A DNA stretch of 62,659 nt from Eubacterium sp. (GCA_017459345.1 JAFUDC010000098.1:1-62659); one strand, 5' to 3'; counted from the stretch's first letter, positions 9,507-18,757 are shown. Notes: generated from the sequence alone by a model not told the origin. Numbers and translations are program-made.

Positions 9507-11039
9507 TTGGATCAGACATATGCCATTGAGCTTAAGAATATAACAAAACGTTTTGGCAAGGTCGTGGCCAACAACGCGGTCAGTCTGAATGTAAAACACG
9601 GCGAGATCTTATCCCTTTTGGGAGAGAACGGAAGCGGAAAGACGACTCTGATGAACATGATCTCGGGAATCTACTTTCCGGATGAAGGGCAGATATTTGT
9701 GAATGGCAAGGAGGTGTCCATCCGGTCGCCTAAGGATTCCTTCGATCTGGGAATCGGAATGATCCATCAGCATTTCAAGCTGATTGACGTGATGACTGCC
9801 GCAGAGAACATCATACTGGGACTTCCCGGGAAGGCAGTACTCAACATGAAGAAGGTTACCCGGGAGATACAGGATCTGGTGGACCGGTATGGATTTGATC
9901 TGGACCCGTCCCAGAAGATCTACAACATGTCCGTATCCCAGAAACAGACGGTGGAAATCATCAAGGTACTTTACCGGGGAGCCAATATCCTGATTCTGGA
10001 TGAGCCCACAGCAGTTCTGACACCCCAGGAGGTTGACCGGCTTTTTGATGTACTAAGAAAGATGAAGGAGGATGGCCGGGCCATCATCATCATCACCCAC
10101 AAGCTGAATGAGGTGCTGGCGATTTCCGACCGGGTATCCATTCTTAGAAAGGGACGCTATATCGGAACCATGGACACTGCACAGGCCACGGTTTCCACCC
10201 TCACGGAGATGATGGTGGGAGAGAAGATATCTCTGGATATCAACCGTCCCATGCCCCACGACTTAAAGCTCCGCCTTTCCGTTACTGATCTGACCTGTCA
10301 TGGACTGGACCAGGTAAAGGCCCTGGATCATGTCTCCTTTGAGGCCTACGGCGGGGAAATCCTTGGCGTGGCAGGAATATCCGGAGCCGGCCAGAAGGAG
10401 CTTTTGGAATCCATTGCCGGACTGCACCCGGTATCCGAAGGCAGCATCATCTTCCATTCCCCTGAGGGGGAGGATATCGAGCTTTCCGGCTATGATGCCG
10501 CCCAGATCAGCCAGATTGGCGTCAAGTATTCCTTCGTGCCGGAAGACAGGCTGGGCATGGGGCTGGTGGGCTCCATGGGCATGACCGGCAACATGATGCT
10601 GAAAAGCTTCCGGGAGGGCAAAGGATTCTTTACCAGCCTGGAGGAACCCAGACAGCTGGCCGAGGAGATACGGGAGTCCCTTGAGGTAGTCACCCCTTCT
10701 GTCAATTATCCGGTGCGCAGACTTTCGGGAGGAAATGTCCAGAAGATTCTTGTGGGAAGGGAGATCGCTTCAGATCCCTCTCTGCTCATGGTAGCCTATC
10801 CGGTGCGGGGTCTTGACATTAATTCCTCCTACACGATTTATAACCTGCTGAATGCAGAAAAAGAGAAGGGGGTCGCCGTCATCTGTGTTGCGGAGGACCT
10901 GGATATGCTCCTGGATTTCTGCGACCGTATTATGGTACTTTGCGGAGGAAAGCTGACAGGTATTGTCGATGCCAGAAAGACCAGCAAGGAAGAAGTGGGA
11001 TTGCTCATGACGTCCCATACGGGGAGGACAGCTAAATGA
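9507..11039 (+). CDS. Nucleoside-type ABC transporter ATP-binding protein (YufO/NupO-like)
   Basis: A 510-residue double-ABC ATPase of the type that partners BMP proteins. The first half has Walker A GENGSGKTT, Walker B ILILDEPTAVLT and a degenerate signature (MSVSQKQTVEIIKVL). The second has GISGAGQKE, a full LSGGNVQKILVGREI signature and an altered second Walker B (LLMVAYPVRGLD). The start is TTG at 9507, fixed by a perfect AAGGAGGA six bases upstream. The next gene starts inside its stop codon. It should power uptake through the two permeases downstream. Confidence 0.87.
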   Translation: MDQTYAIELKNITKRFGKVVANNAVSLNVKHGEILSLLGENGSGKTTLMNMISGIYFPDEGQIFVNGKEVSIRSPKDSFDLGIGMIHQHFKLIDVMTAAENIILGLPGKAVLNMKKVTREIQDLVDRYGFDLDPSQKIYNMSVSQKQTVEIIKVLYRGANILILDEPTAVLTPQEVDRLFDVLRKMKEDGRAIIIITHKLNEVLAISDRVSILRKGRYIGTMDTAQATVSTLTEMMVGEKISLDINRPMPHDLKLRLSVTDLTCHGLDQVKALDHVSFEAYGGEILGVAGISGAGQKELLESIAGLHPVSEGSIIFHSPEGEDIELSGYDAAQISQIGVKYSFVPEDRLGMGLVGSMGMTGNMMLKSFREGKGFFTSLEEPRQLAEEIRESLEVVTPSVNYPVRRLSGGNVQKILVGREIASDPSLLMVAYPVRGLDINSSYTIYNLLNAEKEKGVAVICVAEDLDMLLDFCDRIMVLCGGKLTGIVDARKTSKEEVGLLMTSHTGRTAK

Positions 11040-12130
11040 TTGACAATAAAGTAAAAGAACCTCTTGTTCATATCGTCAAGAGGGACAATATGGAGCTTTG
11101 GAAAAAATGGACTGTCCGTCTGATTGCCATCCTTCTTTCCCTGATTGTCTGCGCTGCTTTCATCGTGGCTGTCGTCCACATGAATCCGGTTCAGATCTAC
11201 CAGGGTATCATCAGCGGTGCCGTGGGAACCTCCCGCCGGGCCTGGGTCACCATCCGCGATGCCCTGACCCTGCTCCTGGTTGCTGTGGCAGTAACACCAG
11301 CCTTCAAGATGCGCTTCTGGAACATCGGCGCTGAGGGACAGATCCTCATGGGCTGTGCTGCCTCCGCCGCCTTGATGATCTATGCAGGGAATGCCCTGCC
11401 TACCGGTCTGCTCCTGATTCTCATGTTCGTCATGAGCTTTCTGGCCGGCATGATCTGGGCAGTAATACCGGCTGTTTTTAAATCTATCTGGAATACAAAT
11501 GAGACCTTATTTACCCTGATGTTGAATTATATAGCCATGCAAATGGTAACCTACTGCATCGTATTCTGGGAGAATCCCGCCGGATCCAACACGGTAGGTA
11601 TCATCAACGGAGCAACCAGGGCAGGCTGGCTGCCCAAGCTCCTTGGACTTGATTATGGCTGGAATCTTCTGATCGTATTCCTGCTGACCCTCTTCATGTA
11701 TGTTTATCTGAAGAGAAGTAAGCAGGGCTATGAGATTGCTGTGGTGGGAGAGAGCGAAGATACTGCCAGATATGCCGGTATCAACGTGCGCAAGGTTATC
11801 CTGCGGACAGTGGGCATCTCCGGCGGCCTGGCCGGCCTGGCCGGATTTCTCCTGGTGAGCGGATCCTCCCACACCATATCCACAAGCACCGCAGGGGGCA
11901 GGGGTTTTACCGCCATCATTGTCTCCTGGCTGGCCAAGTTCAATGTGTGGGTCATGGCTGTGATCGCCTTCCTTCTTGTTTTCATGCAGCAGGGAGCCAT
12001 CCAGATTGCCACCCAGTATAACTTGAATGAGAACGCATCCGATGTCGTTACCGGAATCATCCTCTTCTTTGTCATCGGCTGTGAGTTCTTTATCAACTAT
12101 AAGCTGGAATTTCGCAAAAAAAGCGCATAG
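11036..12130 (+). CDS. Nucleoside-type ABC transporter permease 1 (YufP/NupP-like)
   Basis: A BPD_transp_2 family permease of 364 residues. A hydrophilic N-terminus with the first helix at about residues 23-47 is followed by the family segments TPAFKMRFWNIGAEGQI, NTNETLFTLMLNYIA and ARYAGINVRKVI. The four-base ATGA overlap with the ATPase and 15-bp gap to the next permease point to one operon. Confidence 0.87.
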   Translation: MIDNKVKEPLVHIVKRDNMELWKKWTVRLIAILLSLIVCAAFIVAVVHMNPVQIYQGIISGAVGTSRRAWVTIRDALTLLLVAVAVTPAFKMRFWNIGAEGQILMGCAASAALMIYAGNALPTGLLLILMFVMSFLAGMIWAVIPAVFKSIWNTNETLFTLMLNYIAMQMVTYCIVFWENPAGSNTVGIINGATRAGWLPKLLGLDYGWNLLIVFLLTLFMYVYLKRSKQGYEIAVVGESEDTARYAGINVRKVILRTVGISGGLAGLAGFLLVSGSSHTISTSTAGGRGFTAIIVSWLAKFNVWVMAVIAFLLVFMQQGAIQIATQYNLNENASDVVTGIILFFVIGCEFFINYKLEFRKKSA

Positions 12131-12145
12131 GAGGGAGAACAGATC

Positions 12146-13126
12146 ATGAGTATACTGATTACATTTTTACAAAAAGCAATCACTCAGGGAATGTGCATGC
12201 TCTTCGGCGCAAATGGCGAGATTCTCACGGAGAAGTCCGGAAACCTCAACCTGGGTGTGCCAGGCATGATGTACATGGGAGGAATCGGCGGTCTGATGGC
12301 AGCCTTCTTCTATGAGCGGAGCACAGAAAGTCCCAATGGCCTTGTGAGTCTGGTTCTGTCTTTCCTGGCAGCCTTTCTGCTGGCCGCCCTGGGAGGACTG
12401 ATTTACTCTGTACTTACTATCACATTCAGAGCCAACCAGAATGTGGCAGGTCTTGCCCTGACCACCTTCGGAACCGGCCTTGGAAACTTCTTCGGCGGAT
12501 CCCTGTCCACTCTGGCAGGAGGTGTAGGACAGATTTCCGTAGCCGCCACGGCAAGTGCCTACCGGGCAAAGATTCCCGGCTTATCAAAAATTCCGGTAAT
12601 CGGGGACATCCTCTTTGATTACGGCTTCCTCACCTACTTTGCCATTATTCTGACCCTGGCCCTGGCCTTCTTCCTGAAGAAAACCCGCTGGGGACTCAAC
12701 CTTAATGCAGTAGGAGAGAATCCCGCCACCGCAGACGCTGCCGGCATCAACGTGACCCTCTATAAATATCTATCCACAGTGATCGGAGGAGGAATCGCCG
12801 GCCTGGGTGGGCTCTACTTTGTCATGGAATACACCGGGGGAACCTGGATCAACAACGGCTTCGGTGACAGAGGCTGGCTGGCAGTTGCTTTAGTTATTTT
12901 TGCCCTCTGGAAACCCATCAACGCCATCTGGGGTTCCATCCTTTTCGGAGGCCTCTACATTCTCTACCTCTATATACCTGGACTGGGACGAAGCATGCAG
13001 GAAATCTTCAAGATGCTGCCTTATGTGGTTACGGTTGTGGTATTGATCCTGACAAGCTTAAGAAAGAAGAGAGAGCAGCAGCCGCCCGCAAGTCTGGGAC
13101 TGGCCTACTTCAGGGAGGAAAGGTAA
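12146..13126 (+). CDS. Nucleoside-type ABC transporter permease 2 (YufQ/NupQ-like)
   Basis: The second BPD_transp_2 permease, 326 residues, with GANGEILTEKSGNLNLGV near the N-terminus and ADAAGINVTLYKYLS in the later half, as in YufQ. AGGAGGGAG sits just before the ATG. It ends the nucleoside importer operon; a perfect hairpin closes the transcript. Confidence 0.87.
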   Translation: MSILITFLQKAITQGMCMLFGANGEILTEKSGNLNLGVPGMMYMGGIGGLMAAFFYERSTESPNGLVSLVLSFLAAFLLAALGGLIYSVLTITFRANQNVAGLALTTFGTGLGNFFGGSLSTLAGGVGQISVAATASAYRAKIPGLSKIPVIGDILFDYGFLTYFAIILTLALAFFLKKTRWGLNLNAVGENPATADAAGINVTLYKYLSTVIGGGIAGLGGLYFVMEYTGGTWINNGFGDRGWLAVALVIFALWKPINAIWGSILFGGLYILYLYIPGLGRSMQEIFKMLPYVVTVVVLILTSLRKKREQQPPASLGLAYFREER

Positions 13127-13140
13127 AAGTTATATAAGTC

Positions 13141-13183
13141 AGACGAAACGAAAAGGGCCAATATGGCCCTTTTCGTTTCGTCT
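13141..13183. terminator. Bidirectional terminator between convergent genes
   Basis: A perfect 20-bp inverted repeat (agacgaaacgaaaagggcca, loop ata, then its complement) lies between the importer operon and the convergent DegV gene. The A-rich left arm and T-rich right arm let it stop transcription from either side. Confidence 0.8.
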
Positions 13184-13206
13184 GTTATTCACTTAAAATA
13201 ATTTAC

Positions 13207-14184
13207 CTACAACCTCTTCACAATTTCACAGGTATCGGTATAGCAGTTGGGCTGCTTACGATGGAAGTTGATATGCACAGAGGTTGGTCCTCCATGTACC
13301 TGGATTCCGGCACTGACATGCCAGTCGGGGCCTACAAGAATGTTTGCCTCAGGCAGAGCTTTTTTTATGCGGTCTGCGATAGTATAGGCAAAGTCCTGCA
13401 CATCACCATGAGCAACAATGATGGTTCCGGTCGGGTCTGTGATTGTCTCTTTGGCAAAGGCTGCAACCAGCTTTGCAAACTTTTCTCTTCCCCGAACGGT
13501 ACTTTTAATGGGGATCAGGAGACGTTCTCCTTCTTTCCGGTCATCATACTCATTGGAGCAGAAAGGCTGAAACTTCAGGGCGCCTCCCAGGAAAGCAGGC
13601 AGAAGACCGACCCTTCCGCTCTTGCGGATAAAGCTGAACTCGCTCCATGAGAAGATATGAGCGATTCCTCCTCTGTTTTCTTCTATAAAAGAGACCAGAT
13701 TCTTTATATCTGTCACCTTCTCTTTTACTATATAATCACAGACATCCATAACCAGCAGGCCCAGTCCGGTTGACATACAATGCGTATCAATACAGATGAC
13801 CTTGCGGTCCGGATATTCCCGGGATAATTCTTTATATAGAGATGACACATGATCGGAGGTTGAGCTTAAGGTTCCGCTCATTGCCATGTAGAGAACATCC
13901 TTACCCTCATCCAGATATCTTCTTGTTATGGACTCTACACAGTAGGATTCATCATCATCGCCCATATAGATATTAGGACAGCTGGTGTGGGCTGAGTAGC
14001 CTTTGTCAACATAAGCTGCAACCTGAGGGAAATCTCCGGGTTTTAACCAATGCATCACGACAGAATCATCCCCCTTGGATACAGTAATCGGAGTATCTAC
14101 GATAGTAATCTCCGGATGTTCCGCAAGCCATATATCCGGCAGATCACTTAATGCGTCGGTGAGGATTTGAAAATTGTATAACAT
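13207..14184 (-). CDS. DegV family fatty-acid-binding protein
   Basis: A 325-residue DegV (FakB-like) protein; family members bind a fatty acid and, with a FakA kinase, deliver acyl phosphate for phospholipid synthesis. Visible landmarks are the N-terminal ILTDALSDLP, the AHTSCPN loop, SGTLSSTSDH and the C-terminal HVSAGIQVHGGPTSVHINFHR. It is somewhat longer than the roughly 280 residues common in the family. AAGGAGA precedes the ATG. No FakA/YloV gene is near, so the partner must be elsewhere, and a role in this organism is inferred from family only. Confidence 0.85.
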   Translation of the reverse strand: MLYNFQILTDALSDLPDIWLAEHPEITIVDTPITVSKGDDSVVMHWLKPGDFPQVAAYVDKGYSAHTSCPNIYMGDDDESYCVESITRRYLDEGKDVLYMAMSGTLSSTSDHVSSLYKELSREYPDRKVICIDTHCMSTGLGLLVMDVCDYIVKEKVTDIKNLVSFIEENRGGIAHIFSWSEFSFIRKSGRVGLLPAFLGGALKFQPFCSNEYDDRKEGERLLIPIKSTVRGREKFAKLVAAFAKETITDPTGTIIVAHGDVQDFAYTIADRIKKALPEANILVGPDWHVSAGIQVHGGPTSVHINFHRKQPNCYTDTCEIVKRL

Positions 14185-14566
14185 AAACTGATATCTCCTT
14201 TCATGACAAGTAAATCATTGTCACATATAATCATATAGAAGCTGCTGTTAACAATAATTGAATGCAGGTCTGAAATAGTATTAAAAACTATATAAAATGT
14301 TAAATATAACCTTACAATAAAACTAAAGCATACATATCATTAGTTTATCAATACGATTGTATATAATTCTAAAGATTTAGTCAAGTAGATATTGAAAATT
14401 AAATCGGCAAAGTATAAGAGAATGTTAGTGATTAATTTTGCACATTGTAATGGCGGGTTTTCCGTGGTATAATTTCTCTCAGCATGTAAAAAGAGAAGAT
14501 TTTCCTAATCATCATTAATACACTAAGATAAAAATTACTATCAAAAAAAGGAAAAGGAGCTGAAGT
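14185..14566. promoter_or_regulatory. Divergent promoter region between degV-like and ACT genes
   Basis: AT-rich, no gene. Toward the ACT gene, TTGTAA at 14445-14450 and TATAAT at 14468-14473 are 17 bases apart. Close to the DegV gene a dyad tgacaa-N8-ttgtca (14204-14223) may be an operator. Nothing else is recognisable. Confidence 0.5.
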
Positions 14567-14971
14567 ATGCTGCAACAGATATCAATATTTGCTGAAAATA
14601 AGAAAGGGACCATGAGGACGATAACAGAGATTCTTGCCAGGGAGCAGATCAGTATTCTGGGATCTGTCACCAATGACAGTGCAGAGTATGGGATTGTTCG
14701 TATGGTGGTGTCTGATCCGGACAAGGCTTTACAAGCCCTAATTGATCATGGTTTCATCTGCAAATCGGCGGATGTGATTGGTGTTGAGATTGAAGATGAA
14801 GTTGGCCATCTCAACAAGGTTCTGGTGGCCCTGGAGGATAGTAATGTTAATGTAAATTACCTTTACCTGTCCTTCAACCGGGAGAACGGAAAACCGATCA
14901 TCGTGCTTCACGCGGAGGATGCAGGTGAAGTGGAAATGTGTCTGGAATCCAGGGATTTTAAGATTTGCTAA
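14567..14971 (+). CDS. Tandem ACT domain protein
   Basis: A 134-residue protein made of two ACT domains: residues about 3-66 (ISIFAENKKGTMRTITEIL) and 70-132 (GVEIEDEVGHLNKVLVALEDSNVNVNY). ACT pairs bind amino acids and act as sensors. No catalytic domain is attached, so it is probably a free-standing regulator or accessory subunit. AAGGAGC lies upstream of the ATG. Ligand and partner are not visible from context. Confidence 0.8.
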   Translation: MLQQISIFAENKKGTMRTITEILAREQISILGSVTNDSAEYGIVRMVVSDPDKALQALIDHGFICKSADVIGVEIEDEVGHLNKVLVALEDSNVNVNYLYLSFNRENGKPIIVLHAEDAGEVEMCLESRDFKIC

Positions 14972-15057
14972 CGATTTATATACCCTGTCATCTTATCATA
15001 TCGAATAATCTACATAAAAATAGAGGAGAACAACTAAATACGTCATTCTCCCCTAAG

Positions 15058-15141
15058 TGCCGGCCGTGGGACTTGAACCCACACGGTGTTGCCACCAACG
15101 GATTTTGAGTCCGTCTCGTCTGCCAATTCCGACAGGCCGGC
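15058..15141 (-). tRNA. tRNA-Leu (anticodon CAA)
   Basis: Reading the minus strand, an 84-base cloverleaf forms. The acceptor GCCGGCC pairs with GGCCGGC followed by discriminator A. The anticodon stem ACGGA/TCCGT encloses CTCAAAA, giving anticodon CAA. A class II variable arm (TGGTGGCAACACC) and a T arm GTGGG-TTCAAGT-CCCAC follow. CCA is not encoded. It decodes UUG leucine codons. Confidence 0.96.
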
Positions 15142-15270
15142 GAACTTCTATATCTTACTATAGTCAGTTCGTTTTGTCAAGAAAGAATTGATTTGCAGCA
15201 GGAACCTTGATTGAAAAAAAGAGGTATCTTTTAGTTGATTCCCGGTGAAATTACTAAGAAATCAGGATGG

Positions 15271-15299
15271 TTGACATATACAAAAAAGGGGATTATAAT
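15271..15299 (+). promoter_or_regulatory. Consensus promoter for the VanW-family gene
   Basis: TTGACA (15271-15276) and TATAAT (15294-15299) are separated by exactly 17 bases. This predicts a leader of about 105 nt before the VanW-family start. Confidence 0.8.
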
Positions 15300-15368
15300 C
15301 ATCAGCAAATACGAAAATTCTTTCGATACTTAAGAGAAAGCGAGGTTTAAGCAGCATCTGTTCTCCGA

Positions 15369-15420
15369 AAGGAACCTGTGAGCTATGGCTGGAGAAGGAA
15401 CTAGTGAGCTATGGCCGAGA
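15369..15420 (+). repeat. 26-bp imperfect tandem duplication over the start region of the VanW gene
   Basis: Two adjacent copies beginning aaggaac carry the same block gtgagctatggc, so each has its own AAGGA and ATG 11 bases apart. The first ATG (15385) opens a 15-codon frame ending TAA at 15432 that overlaps the second ATG (15411) in a different reading frame. It may be a translational control element or a chance duplication. Confidence 0.7.
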
Positions 15421-16925
15421 GCTGTGTCATAAAGTATATGAAAAAACTAAAGATATTCGGAATTGTTCTCCTGGTGCTTCTTGTCCTGGGAGCAGCCGGA
15501 GGAGCGGGCTACTTTGCCTGGTATTATCATACCTATGTTAATATTGATGAGGTTTACCCCGGCATTTCCATCGGCGGTATGGATGTGAGCGGACTGACGA
15601 AGAAGCAGGTGCAGGATAAGCTTGATTCTTATGTTGCGGATGTATCGGCAGAGACGGTGACCCTCAAGGTTGGCAAGAAGGAGAAGACTGTTACCATGAC
15701 GGATCTTGGTATATCCTGCGCCACACCGGAGGTGGCTGACCAGGCTTACGATCTTGGCAAATCCGGCAATGTTGTTGAGAGAATACGCACTGTCTACGGC
15801 CTGACCCTGGATAAGAAGGATTACCCGATTTCTTTTTCCTTTGATGAGAAGAAGGCGAAGAAGAAGCTCAAGAAGGTAGAAAAGAAATTCCTTGCAAAAA
15901 AGAAAGATGCCACCATCAAGCGCAAGGATGGCAAGTTTGTCATTACAAAAGAAGTGAATGGAATCGACATGGATCTGGATAAGAATGCCGACACCATCAT
16001 AGCGGCTCTCACGGATCCGGACTGGGATCAGAAGGCCCTGGTCAGCGAACTGGATTATACAGAAGATAAAGCCAAGCATACAAAAAAGGAACTTTCCGCC
16101 ATTAAGGACATATTGGGTACGTTTACGACTTCCTATTCCGGATCGCCCTCCGGCCGCTGTGTCAATGTGGCAAATGGGGCAAGGCTAATCAATGATACCC
16201 TGCTTTATCCGGGGGATTCCTTCTCCGTTCATGATGCGGTGACGCCTTTTAACGAGGAGAATGGCTACCGTCTGGCCGGGTCTTATGAGAACGGCACAAC
16301 GGTCCAGACCTACGGCGGAGGCATCTGCCAGGTTTCAACCACTCTATATAATGCGGTTCTCCGGTCGGAGCTTGAGGTTCTGGAAAGGTCCAACCACTCC
16401 ATGACAGTCCACTATGTCAAACTGTCAGAGGATGCGGCTATTTCCGGGGAGGATAAGGATTTTCGCTTTAAGAACAGTCTGAAGAATCCTATCTACATCG
16501 TGGGAAGTACCGACAGCGATGATGAGACCATTACATTTACCATATATGGCAAGGAGACCAGGGACAAGGACCGGTCTATCGAGTTCATCTCTGAGACCCT
16601 CTCCACCAATCCTCCCAGCGAAAAAGAGATTAAGGATAACACTCTCGAGGAAGGAAAGAGGATTGTGGAGAAGGAGGGACGGACGGGATACTCTGCAAGG
16701 CTCTGGAAGGTTATCCACGAGAAGGGCAAGGAAGACGTCCGTGAGCAGATCAATACTTCCTATTATATCTCTACCCCGAGAGAGGTTCGGGTGGGAACAA
16801 AGAAAAAGGAAACCAAGAAGGACAACAAGAAAAAAGACCAGACTAAGGATAAGAAAGAGGAGAGTGCCGAGAAGAAGAGCGAAAGCGCTAATCCCGATAA
16901 AAAGGGAGCTGAGGAACCGGAATAA
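15411..16925 (+). CDS. VanW family envelope protein with putative peptidoglycan-binding region
   Basis: A 504-residue protein anchored by one N-terminal membrane segment (about residues 13-33). Next comes a PG_binding_4-type region (about 45-215; VYPGISIGGMDVSGLTKKQV) and a VanW domain (about 235-385) with FSVHDAVTPFNEENGY, QTYGGGICQVSTTLYN and a RSNHS motif. The last 60 residues are Lys/Glu-rich and probably lie in the wall. Family members are cell-envelope proteins of unclear activity; the name comes from vancomycin clusters but most members have no resistance role. The start at 15411 is supported by AAGGA; ATG 15438 (MKKLKI) is an alternative. Confidence 0.85.
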   Translation: MAESCVIKYMKKLKIFGIVLLVLLVLGAAGGAGYFAWYYHTYVNIDEVYPGISIGGMDVSGLTKKQVQDKLDSYVADVSAETVTLKVGKKEKTVTMTDLGISCATPEVADQAYDLGKSGNVVERIRTVYGLTLDKKDYPISFSFDEKKAKKKLKKVEKKFLAKKKDATIKRKDGKFVITKEVNGIDMDLDKNADTIIAALTDPDWDQKALVSELDYTEDKAKHTKKELSAIKDILGTFTTSYSGSPSGRCVNVANGARLINDTLLYPGDSFSVHDAVTPFNEENGYRLAGSYENGTTVQTYGGGICQVSTTLYNAVLRSELEVLERSNHSMTVHYVKLSEDAAISGEDKDFRFKNSLKNPIYIVGSTDSDDETITFTIYGKETRDKDRSIEFISETLSTNPPSEKEIKDNTLEEGKRIVEKEGRTGYSARLWKVIHEKGKEDVREQINTSYYISTPREVRVGTKKKETKKDNKKKDQTKDKKEESAEKKSESANPDKKGAEEPE

Positions 16926-16958
16926 GCACAAACGCACACTTTGAATCTCAGTAGTAAC

Positions 16959-17852
16959 TTATTGCTGCTTTGCACTTATCCTGCTGCGGCTTAGTATCTT
17001 CCTGTCACAGGCTTTAAGCACTTCTTCATCGGAAGCGACGATATAGAAGAAAACGGACACGTTCTGGTCTGGAAAATATCTGGCATAAATACGGCCTTTC
17101 ATCGATGCAGGGGAGAAATCCTCTGCATTTTTTTCTGCCGGTTTACCGTACTGCATATAGGAGAAAATGTCCGGTCTTGCCCTATGGCAGGCTCCGCTTA
17201 CCTGTAAGTCCGCATCCAGGCGGGTCCAGCCGGAGCTTCCGGCATAGATTAGATCCGACTGGGTCTGATTCACCTTCCAGTCAAAAATGAAATCCTCCTC
17301 TCTAAGGCCGAAATCGGCAAGGACAAGCTTCTGATAATCATAGAAAGGAACCTTGGAGACAGCCTCCGGATCAACCTCCATTGCTTCTTCTGTTCCTGCA
17401 TAAGCGCTGTCGGTCGCAGAAGCCTTGAAGCCAAAAGGAATCTCTCCCCCGGACCGAACCAGGTATGCCCCGTAAAAGCTGTTATAGTAGGGAGACTGGG
17501 GATCATAGAGGCGGCTGCAGTGATCCTTTGGGTCGTAGGCAGGGAAATTATAGAGGACGGTAAGCCGGAGGCCCTGATCCCCCATCCAGGCAGAAAAGCC
17601 CTGGTCGGCATTAAAGTTCATTACCAGAGGGAACCAGTCGGATTCCGGCGTGGAAAGTCCTCCGGGGATAGAGAGATCAAGACCGCAGTCTGCCAGGAGG
17701 CTGTCCCTTTTCTGGACAGAGTTCCACCAGGTCATCAGGACCGCAGCCTTAATCTCGGCGCCGTAAAGCATTCCCAGGGGAAAAATAAATAGTAAGATTA
17801 TTAATATAAAAGAGAAGAGCAGGCCTGACCTGCTCTTAGTATGATTATTCAT
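16959..17852 (-). CDS. Membrane-anchored extracytoplasmic protein of unknown function
   Basis: A 297-residue protein I do not recognise. A single hydrophobic segment at about residues 11-32 (FSFILIILLFIFPLGMLYG) anchors or exports it. The rest is soluble, rich in Tyr, Phe and Asp, with a WFPLVMNFNADQGFSAWMG stretch and two or three Cys (in DCGL, DHCSRLYD and GACHRA) that could form disulphides. Its start overlaps the end of the FMN reductase gene by eight bases, so the two are co-transcribed. It converges on the VanW gene with only 33 bp between them and no clear terminator. Confidence 0.65.
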   Translation of the reverse strand: MNNHTKSRSGLLFSFILIILLFIFPLGMLYGAEIKAAVLMTWWNSVQKRDSLLADCGLDLSIPGGLSTPESDWFPLVMNFNADQGFSAWMGDQGLRLTVLYNFPAYDPKDHCSRLYDPQSPYYNSFYGAYLVRSGGEIPFGFKASATDSAYAGTEEAMEVDPEAVSKVPFYDYQKLVLADFGLREEDFIFDWKVNQTQSDLIYAGSSGWTRLDADLQVSGACHRARPDIFSYMQYGKPAEKNAEDFSPASMKGRIYARYFPDQNVSVFFYIVASDEEVLKACDRKILSRSRISAKQQ

Positions 17853-18576
17853 CTTCCTGATATTCCTTATTCACCTTATTGTAGGAGGTAAAGTAGGGGG
17901 CAAAATTCTTATACTTGGAATCCTTGTCATCACCCTGTCCTGCTGCAAGGTCCCGGACAAAGTTGGTTCTGATGTGTCCCTCATTGGGCGGGAGTGCCAG
18001 GCCTGCCTTCTTGCCGGCTTCAATGGATTTAAGCATCCAGGCCATGTTGCGGGCCAGAGTCCTCATAACCATGAGACCCTCGGCATCCTGCTCCACTTCC
18101 TCAGCGTTATTGCCATGAACCATGTTCCAGTATGCTGAAGGTACCAGAGGCATATTATTCATCATAAAGTACTTGTTCAGCTGTTCTAATGCAGAGGTGG
18201 CGCCTCCCCGGCGGCAGCTTACGATGGCAGCACCCGGCTTATAGGGAAATCCTCCGCTGGCATAGAAGAGGCGGTCCATGAAGGAGGTGATATCACCTGC
18301 AGCCCCGCCATAGTGAACCGGTGAGCCAACAATCAGGGCATCTGCAGACTCCATGCGTCCGATAGCGACATTGACCGGGTCATCGCCGTAGATACACTTG
18401 CCCAGCTCGTGGGTCCTACAGGAGCCGCAGCCCTTGCAGCCTCTGACAGAATGCATCCCTACCTGGATCAGTTCGGTCTCAATCCCTTCCTTCTGCAGTT
18501 CGATAATGATTTCTTTCAAGGCACGAAATGTAGCGCCGCTTCGATGGGGACTTCCGTTGATCAGTAAAACCTTCAT
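17845..18576 (-). CDS. NADPH-dependent FMN reductase / iron-sulfur flavoprotein-like
   Basis: A flavodoxin-fold reductase of 243 residues. The FMN phosphate loop is INGSPHRSGATFRALKEI. A Cys cluster (GCKGCGSCRTHELGKC, about residues 49-64) resembles the Fe-S binding segment of Isf-type flavoproteins, so electron transfer through FMN and possibly a [4Fe-4S] centre is likely. SPVHYGGAAGDITSFMDRLFY is the second flavin-contact region. It is the first gene of a two-gene minus-strand unit with the membrane protein that follows. A long dyad element lies in its upstream region. Confidence 0.82.
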   Translation of the reverse strand: MKVLLINGSPHRSGATFRALKEIIIELQKEGIETELIQVGMHSVRGCKGCGSCRTHELGKCIYGDDPVNVAIGRMESADALIVGSPVHYGGAAGDITSFMDRLFYASGGFPYKPGAAIVSCRRGGATSALEQLNKYFMMNNMPLVPSAYWNMVHGNNAEEVEQDAEGLMVMRTLARNMAWMLKSIEAGKKAGLALPPNEGHIRTNFVRDLAAGQGDDKDSKYKNFAPYFTSYNKVNKEYQEDE

Positions 18577-18614
18577 ATCTAAACTCCTGTATAAATGATA
18601 GTTTTCAATTTATA

Positions 18615-18757
18615 TAACTACTCAGAACCCCATCTCGATTTCGCTTCGCTTCATCTCGATGTTGGCTCTCGCCTTATGGAATTTGTCTGAATCATCCTCT
18701 TACAAGCGAGCTTGACGAGTCTGTTTCATACAAATTCCGCATGGTTCTGAGTAGTTA
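18615..18757. repeat. 143-bp intergenic element with 15-bp perfect terminal inverted repeats
   Basis: The ends taactactcagaacc and ggttctgagtagtta are exact inverted copies. Inside are further dyads: ggaatttgt (18678-18686) with acaaattcc (18730-18738), and a small caagc-ga-gcttg hairpin. No coding frame fits. It resembles a miniature inverted-repeat element or a structured leader of the reductase gene. The flanking 18758-18994 is AT-rich leader of the pyruvate carboxylase gene. Confidence 0.6.

Noticed and set aside
13141-13183. Long perfect inverted repeat as an insertion-sequence end or attachment site.
   Set aside because: It lies between convergent genes with A- and T-rich arms and has a matching design at 60294-60338, so a bidirectional terminator explains it.
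13182-13197. A 16-base string (ctgttattcacttaaa) next to the 13.1-kb terminator is also present next to the 60.3-kb terminator.
   Set aside because: About one shared 16-mer is expected by chance in 62 kb, and the AT-rich composition raises the odds. Both sites abut similar hairpins, but I see no functional motif.
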